DNA from: Arthrobacter sp. GMC3
GTDB taxonomy: Bacteria; Actinomycetota; Actinomycetes; Actinomycetales; Micrococcaceae
Assembly: GCF_002929305.1 (NCBI RefSeq)
Contig: NZ_PJIO01000001.1
Span: 62,001-126,000 of the forward strand
Reading direction: 5' to 3'
DNA length: 64,000 bases
The translations under genes and the position numbers were made by a program. Positions 55,637 through 64,000 of this stretch are shown here, in pieces. How positions within the stretch are numbered: position 1 is the stretch's first letter; every line of letters begins with the position of its first letter. The notes beneath the pieces are model-generated. The model searched no databases and was not told the DNA's origin. It worked only from the letters and a program-made list of their open reading frames with translations.

Positions 55637-56314
55637 TTAGCGGGAACGCTGGCGCAGTCGGTTGACGTCCAAGATGACAACGGCGCGGGCTTCCAGGCGC
55701 AGCCAGCCGCGCTGAACAAACTCTGCCAGTGCCTTGTTGACGGTTTCGCGCGAGGCGCCGACCAGCTGGGCCAGTTCCTCCTGCGTGAGCTCATGGGCAA
55801 CCAGGATGCCGTCAGTGGCGGGACGGCCAAACCGGTCTGCCAGATCCAAGATGGCCTTGGCCACGCGGCCTGGTACGTCCGAGAACACCAGGTCCGAGAG
55901 GTTGTCGTTGGTGCGGCGCAGGCGACGTGCCAGGGCCTGCAGCAGCTGCATGGAGACCTCGGGGCGGTTTCGCAACAGCGAGTTCAGGGATTCGTTCTTC
56001 AAACCGGCAAGACGCGTTTCGGAGACGGCCGTGGCGGTGGTGCTTCGCGGGGCCGGGTCAAACAGGGCCATTTCGCCGAACAGCTCGCCCGGGCCCAGGA
56101 TCGCAACCAAGGACTCACGGCCGTCGGGCGAGGTGCGGCCCAACTTCACCTTGCCGGAGACGATGAAGTACAGCTGGTCGCCCTGGTCGCCTTCACGGAA
56201 GACGGACGCGCCGCGGGAGAGGTCCACTTCGGCCAGTTCGTCAGTCAAAAGGCGGAATGCCTCGTCGTCGAGCGTGGTGAAAAGGGGCGCCCGGCGCAGT
56301 ACCTCGATGTCCAT
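55637..56314 (-). CDS. crp: Crp/Fnr-family global regulator (GlxR-like)
   Basis: This 225-aa regulator has a cNMP-binding domain (DLSRGASVFREGDQGDQLYF, PGELFGEMALFDPAPRSTTATA, with the cAMP-binding GEMAL..RST), a dimer helix and a C-terminal HTH (LTQEELAQLVGASRETVNKALAEF). Start ATG 56314 follows an ideal AAGGAG; the longer frame is rejected. In actinobacteria, Crp/GlxR controls hundreds of carbon genes; a possible site lies upstream of acs. The 3' end is duplicated at 53481-53541. Confidence 0.95.
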   Translation of the reverse strand: MDIEVLRRAPLFTTLDDEAFRLLTDELAEVDLSRGASVFREGDQGDQLYFIVSGKVKLGRTSPDGRESLVAILGPGELFGEMALFDPAPRSTTATAVSETRLAGLKNESLNSLLRNRPEVSMQLLQALARRLRRTNDNLSDLVFSDVPGRVAKAILDLADRFGRPATDGILVAHELTQEELAQLVGASRETVNKALAEFVQRGWLRLEARAVVILDVNRLRQRSR

Positions 56315-56536
56315 GAAATCTCCTTGAAGTATGTAACTAAACAGTTGTGACCTAGTAGTGATTCTTTCAGATATTTGCCCATTTTGTGACCAATTTGGCA
56401 TCCGCCGCGTTCTTTGAGGGGATTTTACCTGATTCTGCCACAGTGATTACACGGTTTGGCCCGGTAATATGTGCTTGCGCGGCTGTCCCTTATGGCCGTC
56501 GGGCGCTAGCCACTGCTGAGGAGGGCTAAGTACACG

Positions 56537-57721
56537 GTGTTGGGTTTTTCTTGGTTGGATGTTTTGCTGATTTTATGGCTGTTGTGGCAGCTAATCTACG
56601 GGCTGCGGGCTGGCCTGTTGGTGAGCCTGGGAGGGTTGGCTGGATTCGTTGCCGGCGCCGTCGCAGCCTTCTTTGCTGCCCCGCTGGTCAACCAATACGC
56701 ACCCGGGCCTAACTGGCGGACGGCTTTCGTCATCGGCGTGACTGTAATTTTGATCGCAGTTGGACACGCACTCGGAATCAGGGTTGGCCGGGCCATAGGA
56801 AAGCACGTGAAATCCGGCTCCATCCGCTCCGTGAACCGTATTCTTGGTGGCGCTCTCAACGTGGTGGTCGGTGCCCTCATCCTGTCGATGTTGGCATTCG
56901 GTGTCACCAATTTGGGGATCCCGGCAGTCTCCAAGCAGCTCAGCGATTCCTTGGTGATCTCCAAGATCGACGCCTTGACCCCTGACCCGGTCAAGGCTGC
57001 TGCGGCACAGCTGCGTTCCTTGGTGCTGGAGGAGGGGATTCCGCAAATCCTCAACCCCTCCGGACCCAATGCTGAAGTTGCGGCACCCACTGCCAGCACC
57101 GACACGCCTGCCTGGAACAACGCAGCAAAATCGGTGTTGATGATCTCCGGGACTGCCTTCCAATGCGGTCAAAATCAGACGGGTACCGGCTTTGTTATCG
57201 CCAAGGACAGGGTCCTGACCAACGCCCACGTGGTTTCCGGGGTGGCTATGCCCATGGTGCAAACCCAGACACAAGGTGCTTTGCGGGCCAGAGTGGTCTT
57301 CTTTGACCCGGTCAAGGACCTTGCGGTCCTGGCCGTCGACGGTCTCGACGCGCAACCCCTGCCCACGGCCGCAAACCTGCCAGCGAACGCCGCCGCCGCA
57401 TTCGTCGGATACCCGTTGGGAGGACCCCTGCAGATTCGCCCCGCTACCGTGCTTTCTTCGGGTCCGCTACTGATCCCGGACATCACCGGAACAAGCAAGT
57501 CTCTGATCGATGTGTACCAGCTTGCCGGTAACGTTCAATCCGGCAACTCGGGAGGGCCGCTGCTCGATGAAGCCGGCCACGTGGTGGGCGTCATCTTCGC
57601 GAAAACCACCACTTCCGAACCCGTGGGGTTCGCCTTCACCATGGATGAGGTGGGGCCCGTGATCGCCGCCGCACCGATGCTCAGCAGCGCTGTAGCATCG
57701 GGGTCCTGCAGCGTGAAGTAG
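56537..57721 (+). CDS. marP: MarP-type membrane serine protease
   Basis: This 394-aa protein has four N-terminal helices (CvpA-like, to about 150) and an extracytoplasmic trypsin-like protease with His231 (TNAHVV), Asp261 (KDLAVL) and Ser338 (GNSGGP). It matches M. tuberculosis MarP (Rv3671c), an acid-resistance protease. GTG 56537 starts the gene. The neighbourhood (crp, nth, acs) supports this. Confidence 0.92.
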   Translation: MLGFSWLDVLLILWLLWQLIYGLRAGLLVSLGGLAGFVAGAVAAFFAAPLVNQYAPGPNWRTAFVIGVTVILIAVGHALGIRVGRAIGKHVKSGSIRSVNRILGGALNVVVGALILSMLAFGVTNLGIPAVSKQLSDSLVISKIDALTPDPVKAAAAQLRSLVLEEGIPQILNPSGPNAEVAAPTASTDTPAWNNAAKSVLMISGTAFQCGQNQTGTGFVIAKDRVLTNAHVVSGVAMPMVQTQTQGALRARVVFFDPVKDLAVLAVDGLDAQPLPTAANLPANAAAAFVGYPLGGPLQIRPATVLSSGPLLIPDITGTSKSLIDVYQLAGNVQSGNSGGPLLDEAGHVVGVIFAKTTTSEPVGFAFTMDEVGPVIAAAPMLSSAVASGSCSVK

Positions 57722-57752
57722 CCCGTGGGCCCAGGCCCGGGGCAAGCCCGAG

Positions 57753-58214
57753 TTACGGCAGGGTTTTGTCTAGGTAGCTGACGGCGAGCTCGTAGCCGTG
57801 GATGCCTGCGCCAACAATCACGGCGTCGCACACGGCTGACAAGTATGAGTGGTGGCGGAAGTCTTCGCGCTGGTGGACGTTGGAGATGTGAACTTCCACG
57901 GCGGGAAGTTCGACGGCGGCGATTGCGTCCCGGATGGCGACCGAGGTGTGCGTGTAGGCGCCAGCGTTGATGATGATCCCCACCGCTGTGCCCCGGGCGG
58001 CATGGAGGGCATCGACTAGTGCACCCTCGTGGTTGGACTGGATGCATTCCGCAGCGAACCCAGCCGCGTTGGCCGCAGTCTTCGTCAGTTCCGTGACATC
58101 ATCCAGCGTCGCACTCCCGTAAATGGCCGGTTCACGGGTACCCAAAAGGTTCAGGTTGGGGCCGTTCAGGACCAGGATGGAGCCGCGACGGGGTTCGCTA
58201 ATGGAGGAAGTCAT
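57753..58214 (-). CDS. aroQ: Type II 3-dehydroquinate dehydratase
   Basis: This 153-aa enzyme converts 3-dehydroquinate to 3-dehydroshikimate. Signatures: [21 protein letters not shown] at the N-terminus, the lid loop with conserved Arg/Tyr, [16 protein letters not shown] and [20 protein letters not shown]. Length is exactly usual. Other shikimate genes are not in the window. Convergent with marP. Confidence 0.96.
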   Translation of the reverse strand: MTSSISEPRRGSILVLNGPNLNLLGTREPAIYGSATLDDVTELTKTAANAAGFAAECIQSNHEGALVDALHAARGTAVGIIINAGAYTHTSVAIRDAIAAVELPAVEVHISNVHQREDFRHHSYLSAVCDAVIVGAGIHGYELAVSYLDKTLP

Positions 58215-58277
58215 GGGTTAATAATGCCGCATGGCTGGGGTCAAGGTGCGGGTGCGACTCATCGGCGAAAAAATTAA

Positions 58278-58321
58278 GCAGCTCCTGTGGATGTTTTTTG
58301 ATTAACACCCACAGGAGCTGC
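58278..58321. terminator. Hairpin terminator between aroQ and acs
   Basis: A 16-bp stem (GCAGCTCCTGTGGATG and its complement, one G-T pair) with a 12-base loop, and the T-rich loop TTTTTTGATTAA, lies between acs and aroQ. The 3' position and strength point to termination of acs (minus strand). Confidence 0.75.
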
Positions 58322-58362
58322 GTAATATTTTCCGGCCTGGGCCGTCCGTGCGCGGTCGGCGG

Positions 58363-60339
58363 CTACGCCTTCAGCGACGCGGCGATCTGGTTCATGACAG
58401 TGTTGTCCGCCAACGTTGAGGAGTCGCCAGCCTCACGGCCCTCGGCGATGTCCTTGAGTAGGCGTCGCATGATCTTCCCGGATCGCGTCTTGGGAAGTTC
58501 CGGCACCACAAGGATGGTCTTCGGCTTGGCGATCGGCCCAATCTCGTGACCCACATGGTTGCGCAAGGTGGTGACGATGTCGGCGTCCTCGACGGCGGAA
58601 TCTCGCAAAATCACGAACGCCACCACGGCCTGCCCGGTGGTTTCATCGGCGGCGCCGACCACGGCTGCCTCGGCCACGGACGGGTGGCTGACAAGCGCGG
58701 ATTCGATCTCCGTCGTCGAGAGGCGGTGTCCGGAGACGTTCATGACGTCGTCCACGCGGCCCAGGAGCCAGACGTCGCCGTCCTCGTCCTTCTTGGCGCC
58801 GTCGCCGGCGAAGTACATACCGTCAAAGCGGGACCAGTACGTGTCCTTGTAACGCTCGTTGTCGCCCCAGATGCCGCGGAGCATCGACGGCCAGGGCTCG
58901 CGGATCACCAGGTATCCGCCGTGGCCGTCGGGAACTGGTACGCCCAGTTCGTCCACCACGTCCACGGCAATGCCGGGCATGGGTGACTGTGCGGAGCCGG
59001 GCTTGGTCTCCGTCACTCCGGGAAGGGGGGCGATCATGATGGCCCCGGTCTCGGTCTGCCACCAGGTGTCCACAATCGGTGCCTTGTTGGAGCCAATGAC
59101 CCGCCGGTACCACATCCACGCCTCCGGGTTGATGGGTTCGCCGACGGAACCGAGCACGCGGATCGAGGAGAGATCGTACTTGGCCGGGATGTCTTCGCCC
59201 CACTTCATGAAGGTGCGGATGGCTGTCGGGGCCGTGTACAAGATGGAAACTTTGTACTTTTCCACGATCTCCCAGAAGCGGCCCTGGTGCGGGGAATCCG
59301 GGGTGCCCTCGTAGATGATCTGCGTGGCGCCGTTGATGAGTGGCGCATAGGTGACGTACGAGTGCCCGGTGACCCATCCGACGTCGGCCGTGCACCAGTA
59401 CACATCAGTCTCGGGCTTGAGGTCAAAAACGGCCTTGTGCGTGTAAGCGCCCTGGGTCAGGTAGCCGCCGGTGGTGTGCAAGATGCCCTTGGGTTTGCCC
59501 GTGGTACCGGAGGTGTAGAGGATGAACAGCGGGTGCTCGGCGGCATGCCCGACGGCGGTGTGCTCGGTGGACGCTGTCCCAACAGTGTCGTCCCACCAGT
59601 TATCACGGCCCTGGACCCAGTTGACGTCTTCGCCGTTGCGCTTGACCACCACGACGTTCTCCACCGAGTGACCGGGGACGCTGAGAGCCTCATCCACGGC
59701 GGGCTTGAGTGAGCTGGGCTTACCGCGGCGGAACGTGCCGTCAGCGGTGACCACCAGCTTGGCCTGCGCATCATCAATGCGGGAACGCAGGGCCTCAGCG
59801 GAGAAGCCGCCGAAGACCACGGAGTGGATGGCGCCGATACGGGCACAGGCCAGCAGCGTGATGACGGCCTCCGGAATCATGGGCAGGTAGACGGCTACGC
59901 GGTCGCCCTTGGCCAGGCCTAGGGCTTCGAAGGCGTTGGCGGCCTTCTTGACCTCTTCGGTCAGTTGCGCGTACGTGTAGCTGCGGGTGTCGCCGGGCTC
60001 GCCCTCAAAATAGATGGCGACGCGGTCGCCGTTGCCGGCTTCCACGTGGCGGTCCAGCGCGTTGTAGGCGGCGTTGATCTCGCCGTCCTCAAACCAGGTG
60101 GCAAATGGGGGATTGGTCCAGTCAAGGGTCTTCGTGAACGGCTTGCTCCACGTGAGCAGCTCGCTGGCCTGCTTGCCCCAGAAGGCGGGGCGGTCGGCAG
60201 CGGCCTCGGCATAGGCGGACGCGGTGACGACAGCATTGGCGGCAAATTCGGCACTAGGCGCGAACTTGCGGCTCTCCGTCGAAAGATTCTCCAGTGCGTC
60301 GCCGACGCTTTGTGCCGCTGTGGTGGTGTCCTTGGACAT
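58363..60339 (-). CDS. acs: Acetyl-CoA synthetase
   Basis: This enzyme of about 658 aa converts acetate, ATP and CoA to acetyl-CoA. It contains [51 protein letters not shown] and the acetylatable Lys in [11 protein letters not shown] near the C-terminus. The start is ATG 60339, following AAGGGG, rather than 60357. A candidate CRP/GlxR site lies 134 bases upstream. It is expected to let cells grow on acetate. Confidence 0.96.
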   Translation of the reverse strand: MSKDTTTAAQSVGDALENLSTESRKFAPSAEFAANAVVTASAYAEAAADRPAFWGKQASELLTWSKPFTKTLDWTNPPFATWFEDGEINAAYNALDRHVEAGNGDRVAIYFEGEPGDTRSYTYAQLTEEVKKAANAFEALGLAKGDRVAVYLPMIPEAVITLLACARIGAIHSVVFGGFSAEALRSRIDDAQAKLVVTADGTFRRGKPSSLKPAVDEALSVPGHSVENVVVVKRNGEDVNWVQGRDNWWDDTVGTASTEHTAVGHAAEHPLFILYTSGTTGKPKGILHTTGGYLTQGAYTHKAVFDLKPETDVYWCTADVGWVTGHSYVTYAPLINGATQIIYEGTPDSPHQGRFWEIVEKYKVSILYTAPTAIRTFMKWGEDIPAKYDLSSIRVLGSVGEPINPEAWMWYRRVIGSNKAPIVDTWWQTETGAIMIAPLPGVTETKPGSAQSPMPGIAVDVVDELGVPVPDGHGGYLVIREPWPSMLRGIWGDNERYKDTYWSRFDGMYFAGDGAKKDEDGDVWLLGRVDDVMNVSGHRLSTTEIESALVSHPSVAEAAVVGAADETTGQAVVAFVILRDSAVEDADIVTTLRNHVGHEIGPIAKPKTILVVPELPKTRSGKIMRRLLKDIAEGREAGDSSTLADNTVMNQIAASLKA

Positions 60340-60472
60340 CGTAAGTAACCCCTTCATTCCTTGTCTACGGATGCCAGCGCCCTAGGATTCGCCAGCTGTT
60401 GCCAGCACGGAATGGACGGGGGCGGCACGACGTTTTGTTCCAGCTTTCACTGTATCGCCTTGCGGAGGTAAA

Positions 60473-60488
60473 CGTGTTCGCGGTCACA
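60473..60488. promoter_or_regulatory. Candidate Crp/GlxR box upstream of acs
   Basis: CGTGTTCGCGGTCACA matches the TGTGA-N6-TCACA consensus at 8 of 10 defined positions. A perfect palindrome TCACATGTGA (60484-60493) overlaps it. It lies in the 300-base gap between acs and the next gene on the opposite strand, so it could regulate either. No other recognisable element was found here. Confidence 0.35.
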
Positions 60489-60657
60489 TGTGAGTGGGGT
60501 CATATCCGCACCCAAAGGCAGGGGCGGGGATAGTCTCTGTGGGTGGGTACTTCTCCCCATCGGGGCGCTTTTATGCCGATTTATGCGGAGTCAGCTAGTG
60601 TTGCCCTCCCGCGTTCATTAGGCTGTAACTGATTCGTGACTTACAAGGAGTGACTTA

Positions 60658-61899
60658 ATGACAGAGCACAATGCGTCAACCACCGCGGTGGCGTCAGAAC
60701 GCAAGAGCCCGGGCATCAGCAAAGCCCTTCTTGGCCCCCTCACCGCCCGCGACCTAACAGTCCTCGGTGCGGTATTGGTGATTTTTGTGGCCTCAGTGCT
60801 GCCCATCACCTTGGTCTTTGGGCTGCAGGGCAATCTGTGGAGCGTGAGCGGCATGTACTTCATCGGCATCGGCGTGATCCTGCCGCTGTTGGTTGGCGCA
60901 CTATTCACCATTCGCCGGTTGAGCCCGGATGTGAAGCTGCGTGTCGGCTCCTTGTCGGTGGATCAGTTTGCCTCCGTCGTGGCAGGTTTCGCCACAGCCT
61001 ATTTCTTCCTAAGCACCGTCATTATCTTTGACATTGCCTACCTGGTGGGATTGATCGGCGCACTGGTGCTGCTCGCAGCCACCGTCCTGGCCCCCTGGAT
61101 TCCCGCCTTCGCCGCCGATTTTGCCGGCCGCACCGAGGTCCCCGCCCATCCAGCAGCGCGCGACGCCGTTCCCGCCGTTGCGCGTCCGGCCGCGCCTAAG
61201 CCGCCCCTCGCCATCGGTGCCGGAAACCAAAGCGCGCCAGTAGCAGCCGGAAACCCCTATGCGATGCCCGCCACTGCCGGGCAGGGTCAAGGGGCGGACG
61301 CGTCGGCGCCGACATCCCCCTGGAACGCGGCACCGTCGAACGCCTCCCACACACCCGGTGGACAAATTTACACGCCCGCTACGGGCGGACCGGCGCCCTA
61401 CTCCGCCGCAGCTGCAGCCTCCGCAGCAGCCGCAGGAACTGCTGCGACGTCCGCACCTGCTACCGCGGTTCATGCCTCCCCGCCAGCCAACGAGGCACAG
61501 AACGCTGCGCCCGCTTCCCCGGAGCCAGCCGCGGCCGTGGTTGGGGAGTCCGGCGTCGTTCCTTCGCAGGAATCAACCGCCGACGCCCCGGCAACCATGT
61601 TGAACCCGAAAGTTATCGAGGCGGAAACACCGGCACCCGTGGCGGAGAGCATCGGGGCCACGGTTGACCCCGAAGCCAGCCGCACGCCGGTCGTTGCCGA
61701 ACCGTTCTGGTTTGCCGTGGACCGCCCGCAGAACGTGGTCGATGAAATCACCCGCCTGTTCGTGTTCAAGCTGACGCCCGGTTCCTGGATTTTGGCGTTG
61801 GAAGATCGTGGCACCAGCTACCTGGTCCAGGACAGCCACGGAAAGACCGGTGTTCTGCTGGATCTGGTCGGGATTGAGCGGGCGCCGGAAAGCCAGTAG
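60658..61899 (+). CDS. Pro/Ala-rich membrane protein
   Basis: This 413-aa protein has four N-terminal helices (about 40-155), a Pro/Ala-rich low-complexity linker (about 160-335) and a short C-terminal domain (PFWFAVDRPQNVVDEITRLF, VFKLTPGSWILALEDRGTSY, LVQDSHGKTGVLLDL). AAGGAG lies 7 bases before ATG 60658. I do not recognise the family. It ends 3 bases before nth, so they are probably one operon. Confidence 0.7.
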   Translation: MTEHNASTTAVASERKSPGISKALLGPLTARDLTVLGAVLVIFVASVLPITLVFGLQGNLWSVSGMYFIGIGVILPLLVGALFTIRRLSPDVKLRVGSLSVDQFASVVAGFATAYFFLSTVIIFDIAYLVGLIGALVLLAATVLAPWIPAFAADFAGRTEVPAHPAARDAVPAVARPAAPKPPLAIGAGNQSAPVAAGNPYAMPATAGQGQGADASAPTSPWNAAPSNASHTPGGQIYTPATGGPAPYSAAAAASAAAAGTAATSAPATAVHASPPANEAQNAAPASPEPAAAVVGESGVVPSQESTADAPATMLNPKVIEAETPAPVAESIGATVDPEASRTPVVAEPFWFAVDRPQNVVDEITRLFVFKLTPGSWILALEDRGTSYLVQDSHGKTGVLLDLVGIERAPESQ

Positions 61900-61902
61900 T
61901 AC

Positions 61903-62748
61903 TTGAAATCGGTGGAGAATGAATCGGCGCTGGCACTCAAACGGCGCGCCCGAAAGATCAATCGCGAGCTTGCGGAACTGTATCCGTATGCTCATGCGGA
62001 GCTTGACTTTCGGAACCCGTTTGAGCTGCTGGTGGCCACCGTGCTCTCCGCGCAAACCACCGATGTGCGCGTCAATGCCGTCACCCCGGTACTGTTTAGC
62101 CGCTATCCGGACGCGCTGACCATGTCGCAGGCGAGCAGCATGGAATTGGAAGAGATCATCCGGCCCACAGGATTCTTCCGGGCCAAGGCGGCCAACCTGA
62201 TTGCCTTGGCCAACCGGATTGTTGATGAGTACGACGGCGTGGTGCCGGGATCCCTTGACGCTCTTGTCACGCTGCCCGGGGTGGGACGCAAGACCGCAAA
62301 CGTGGTGTTGGGCAACGCCTTTGGCGTACCGGGCATCACCGTCGACACACATTTCATGCGCCTGTCCCGCCGATTTGGCTGGACGGACTCGCAAGACCCG
62401 GTGAAGGTTGAGGAAGATGTTGGCGCCCTGTTCGAGCCCAAGGACTACACGATGCTCTCGCATCGGGTGGTCTTCCATGGGCGGCGAATCTGCCATGCAC
62501 GCAAACCCGCCTGCGGAGTCTGTCCCATTGCACATCTCTGTCCCGCCTATGGTGACGGGGAAGTGGACCCCGTAAAGGCTGCCAAGTTGTTGAAGTACGA
62601 GCTGGCGCCGGGCCAGGAGGAACTTTTAGCGCGCATGATGGCCGATGTTGGCCAGGCCGCGCTGTTTCGGCAACAGTCGCAACGGGCCGCACGCCTGGGC
62701 GTAGCCGTGGCTGAACTGCCGGAATCCGGCGGCGAGCAGCTGGCATGA
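61903..62748 (+). CDS. nth: Endonuclease III
   Basis: This 281-aa base-excision-repair enzyme removes oxidised pyrimidines. It has a helix-hairpin-helix ([12 protein letters not shown] with the catalytic Lys), the catalytic Asp in ITVDTHFMR, and an iron-sulphur cluster [17 protein letters not shown] (C-x6-C-x2-C-x5-C). Start TTG 61903 or GTG 61912; neither has a clear ribosome site. It overlaps the NUDIX gene by 4 bases. The C-terminal extension (about 40 residues) is longer than in E. coli. Confidence 0.96.
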   Translation: MKSVENESALALKRRARKINRELAELYPYAHAELDFRNPFELLVATVLSAQTTDVRVNAVTPVLFSRYPDALTMSQASSMELEEIIRPTGFFRAKAANLIALANRIVDEYDGVVPGSLDALVTLPGVGRKTANVVLGNAFGVPGITVDTHFMRLSRRFGWTDSQDPVKVEEDVGALFEPKDYTMLSHRVVFHGRRICHARKPACGVCPIAHLCPAYGDGEVDPVKAAKLLKYELAPGQEELLARMMADVGQAALFRQQSQRAARLGVAVAELPESGGEQLA

Positions 62749-63425
62749 GCGCGTACACGGATCTTGCGAACTTGGCGGCACGGGGTGCGCGCGGTGACTT
62801 TGTTGTAGCCCGCCCCGGGCGCTGGGATGCAGCAATGGATGAAAAGTCTGCCCGGCAGGCGGCCGTCTTGTTGCTTTTTGGTGCGCTCGATACCATTCCC
62901 GCTGTCTCGGACAAGCCGCTAGTCTCAGCCGATTTGGACGTCCTGCTCGTGGAACGGGCGGCAACGCTGAACGACCATCCGGGACAGGTGGCTTTCCCCG
63001 GGGGCGGTGTGGACGCCCAGGACGCCACCGTGGTGGCGGCGGCCCTGCGTGAGGCGCAAGAAGAAACCGGCCTGGACCCCTCCGGCGTCGAAATCTTGGG
63101 GGTTCTGCCTCCCGTTCCACTGGCCGTCAGCAACTTCATGGTGACCCCCGTCGTGGGGTGGTGGGCCAGACAGACCCCAGTGGATGTTGTTGACTACGGC
63201 GAGTCCGCCCAGGTGTTCCGGGTGCCCGTCCGCGACCTCCTTGATCCTGACAACCGCGTCACAACAGTCATAAACCACTCCGGCCAAACCTTCCGGGGGC
63301 CGGCATTTCGGGTGAACGGCGTGGTGGTGTGGGGATTCACCGCGGGGATACTCAACCGTATCCTTGAGGAGCTGGGCTGGTCGGTTCCCTGGGATGAGAG
63401 CCGGGAAATTCCGGCCCCGATCTAG
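62745..63425 (+). CDS. NUDIX hydrolase, CoA-pyrophosphatase type
   Basis: This 226-aa protein has the UPF0035/CoA-diphosphatase motif [17 protein letters not shown] and REAQEETGL of the NUDIX box, with Asp in place of the first Glu. It overlaps nth as ATGA, as also seen in actinobacteria (Rv3672c next to nth). It should hydrolyse CoA or a related nucleotide diphosphate. Its TAG stop shares CTAG with the opposing amidohydrolase stop. Confidence 0.9.
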   Translation: MSAYTDLANLAARGARGDFVVARPGRWDAAMDEKSARQAAVLLLFGALDTIPAVSDKPLVSADLDVLLVERAATLNDHPGQVAFPGGGVDAQDATVVAAALREAQEETGLDPSGVEILGVLPPVPLAVSNFMVTPVVGWWARQTPVDVVDYGESAQVFRVPVRDLLDPDNRVTTVINHSGQTFRGPAFRVNGVVVWGFTAGILNRILEELGWSVPWDESREIPAPI

Positions 63426-64000
63426 TTCTTGGAACCGCCTGGGGCCTTAAAAACCGTGACGCCTTCCTTGATGGTTTCAAGCACCGTGAGCTCGGTTATC
63501 TTGTCCCTGTCCACGTGTAAGGGATCGGCTGAGACGATGACAAAATCTGCCAGCAGACCCTCCGCAATGCGGCCCTTTCGGCGTTCCTCAAACATTTGAT
63601 AGGCGGCGCCAGTGGTCATGGCTCCCAGTGCCGCATAGGCGTCGATCCGCTCCTCTGCGCCGAGAATTACCCCGCTTCTAGTGGTGCGGGACATGGCCGA
63701 CCACAAAACGAAGAACGGATTGAGCCCCGTGACAGGAAAATCCGTGTGGTTCGATACCGTCAAGCCGTGCTTCAGAGCTGACTTGAGGGGACTGATGAAA
63801 GAAGCTCGCTCATATCCCACGTTGGCGATATGGACATCACCCCAAAAATAGCTGTGGTTCGTAAAGTAGCTCGGCGAGATGCCCAGCCGGACGTAGTCAC
63901 CCAGATGTTCCGGGCGCTGAAATTGTGAATGGATCACCACAGTCCTGCGATCATCGACGGACGTGACGCCGGTGAGGTCCAGGGCCCGGATAACGTCGTC
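63422..64000 (-). CDS. Amidohydrolase family protein, YtcJ-like (5' end cut by window)
   Basis: The open frame reaches the right edge, so the 193 codons shown are the C-terminal part. Landmarks of the YtcJ/AepA-like amidohydrolases are VVIHSQFQRPEHL, NHTDFPVTGLNPFFVLWSAM (a conserved metal-site region), and MTTGAAYQMFEERRKGRIAEGLLADFVIVSADPL near the end. The metal-binding HxH is off the window. Substrate unknown. Confidence 0.85.
   Translation of the reverse strand, partial: DDVIRALDLTGVTSVDDRRTVVIHSQFQRPEHLGDYVRLGISPSYFTNHSYFWGDVHIANVGYERASFISPLKSALKHGLTVSNHTDFPVTGLNPFFVLWSAMSRTTRSGVILGAEERIDAYAALGAMTTGAAYQMFEERRKGRIAEGLLADFVIVSADPLHVDRDKITELTVLETIKEGVTVFKAPGGSKN

Noticed and set aside
56315..56401. 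Longer start for crp
   Set aside because: ATG 56314 has an ideal AAGGAG and starts with the family N-terminus.

Overview
The window is high-GC DNA with GTG/TTG starts, ATGA stop/start overlaps and actinobacterial marker families: DUF3073, DUF4031, LytR_C, septum-formation domain, SCP_3, MarP-type protease and LAxTG sorting signals. Gene content and order suggest a member of the Micrococcaceae (Arthrobacter sensu lato). This is inferred from protein families, not from a search.

Layout. 1-5.0 kb: a peptide/opine/sugar-type ABC importer (permease cut by the left edge, lipoprotein binding protein) divergent from a ROK regulator and a Gfo/Idh oxidoreductase, which looks like a regulated uptake and catabolic locus. 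5.0-5.55 kb: non-coding stretch. 5.5-20.2 kb: a mixed metabolic and accessory stretch (HutD, two aldo/keto reductases, amino-acid permease, YccF, a membrane coiled-coil protein next to a PspA-like protein, a sialidase without signal peptide, a DesK/NarL-type two-component pair, DUF4031-HD fusion, MenG-like methyltransferase, TipA-like MerR regulator). 20.2-29.1 kb: clpB with an HspR-type operator, a septum-formation-domain protein, DUF3073, a LytR_C/D-Ala-D-Ala carboxypeptidase pair and an OmpR-type two-component system. 29.1-39.0 kb: purine genes purF-purM (minus) and purD-purC (plus), separated by SCP_3, asparaginase and a large cell-wall-sorted serine protease. 39.0-48.4 kb: XRE-TPR regulator, a second and canonical ROK regulator, DUF6541 membrane protein, YjdM, tRNA-Pro(CGG) and a heterodimeric ABC exporter. 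48.4-64 kb: a block resembling the conserved actinobacterial ponA-DUF4177-RidA-crp-marP-acs-nth neighbourhood, interrupted by an Ig-repeat surface protein; it ends in a truncated amidohydrolase.

Most notable observations. (1) A palindromic REP-like repeat family with three copies at 32.8, 38.1 and 41.7 kb; one copy lies in frame inside purC and appears to account for an extra surface segment of that enzyme. (2) A 51-61 bp duplication of the 3' end of the crp gene flanks the Ig-repeat gene, suggesting insertion by duplication at the crp 3' end. (3) A 185-bp nested palindrome built from six GTATCAC motifs lies beside it. (4) A 51-codon DUF4177 gene lies between ponA and ridA. (5) A ROK regulator has lost the family zinc motif. 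I see no CRISPR array, complete prophage, complete insertion sequence or replication origin.
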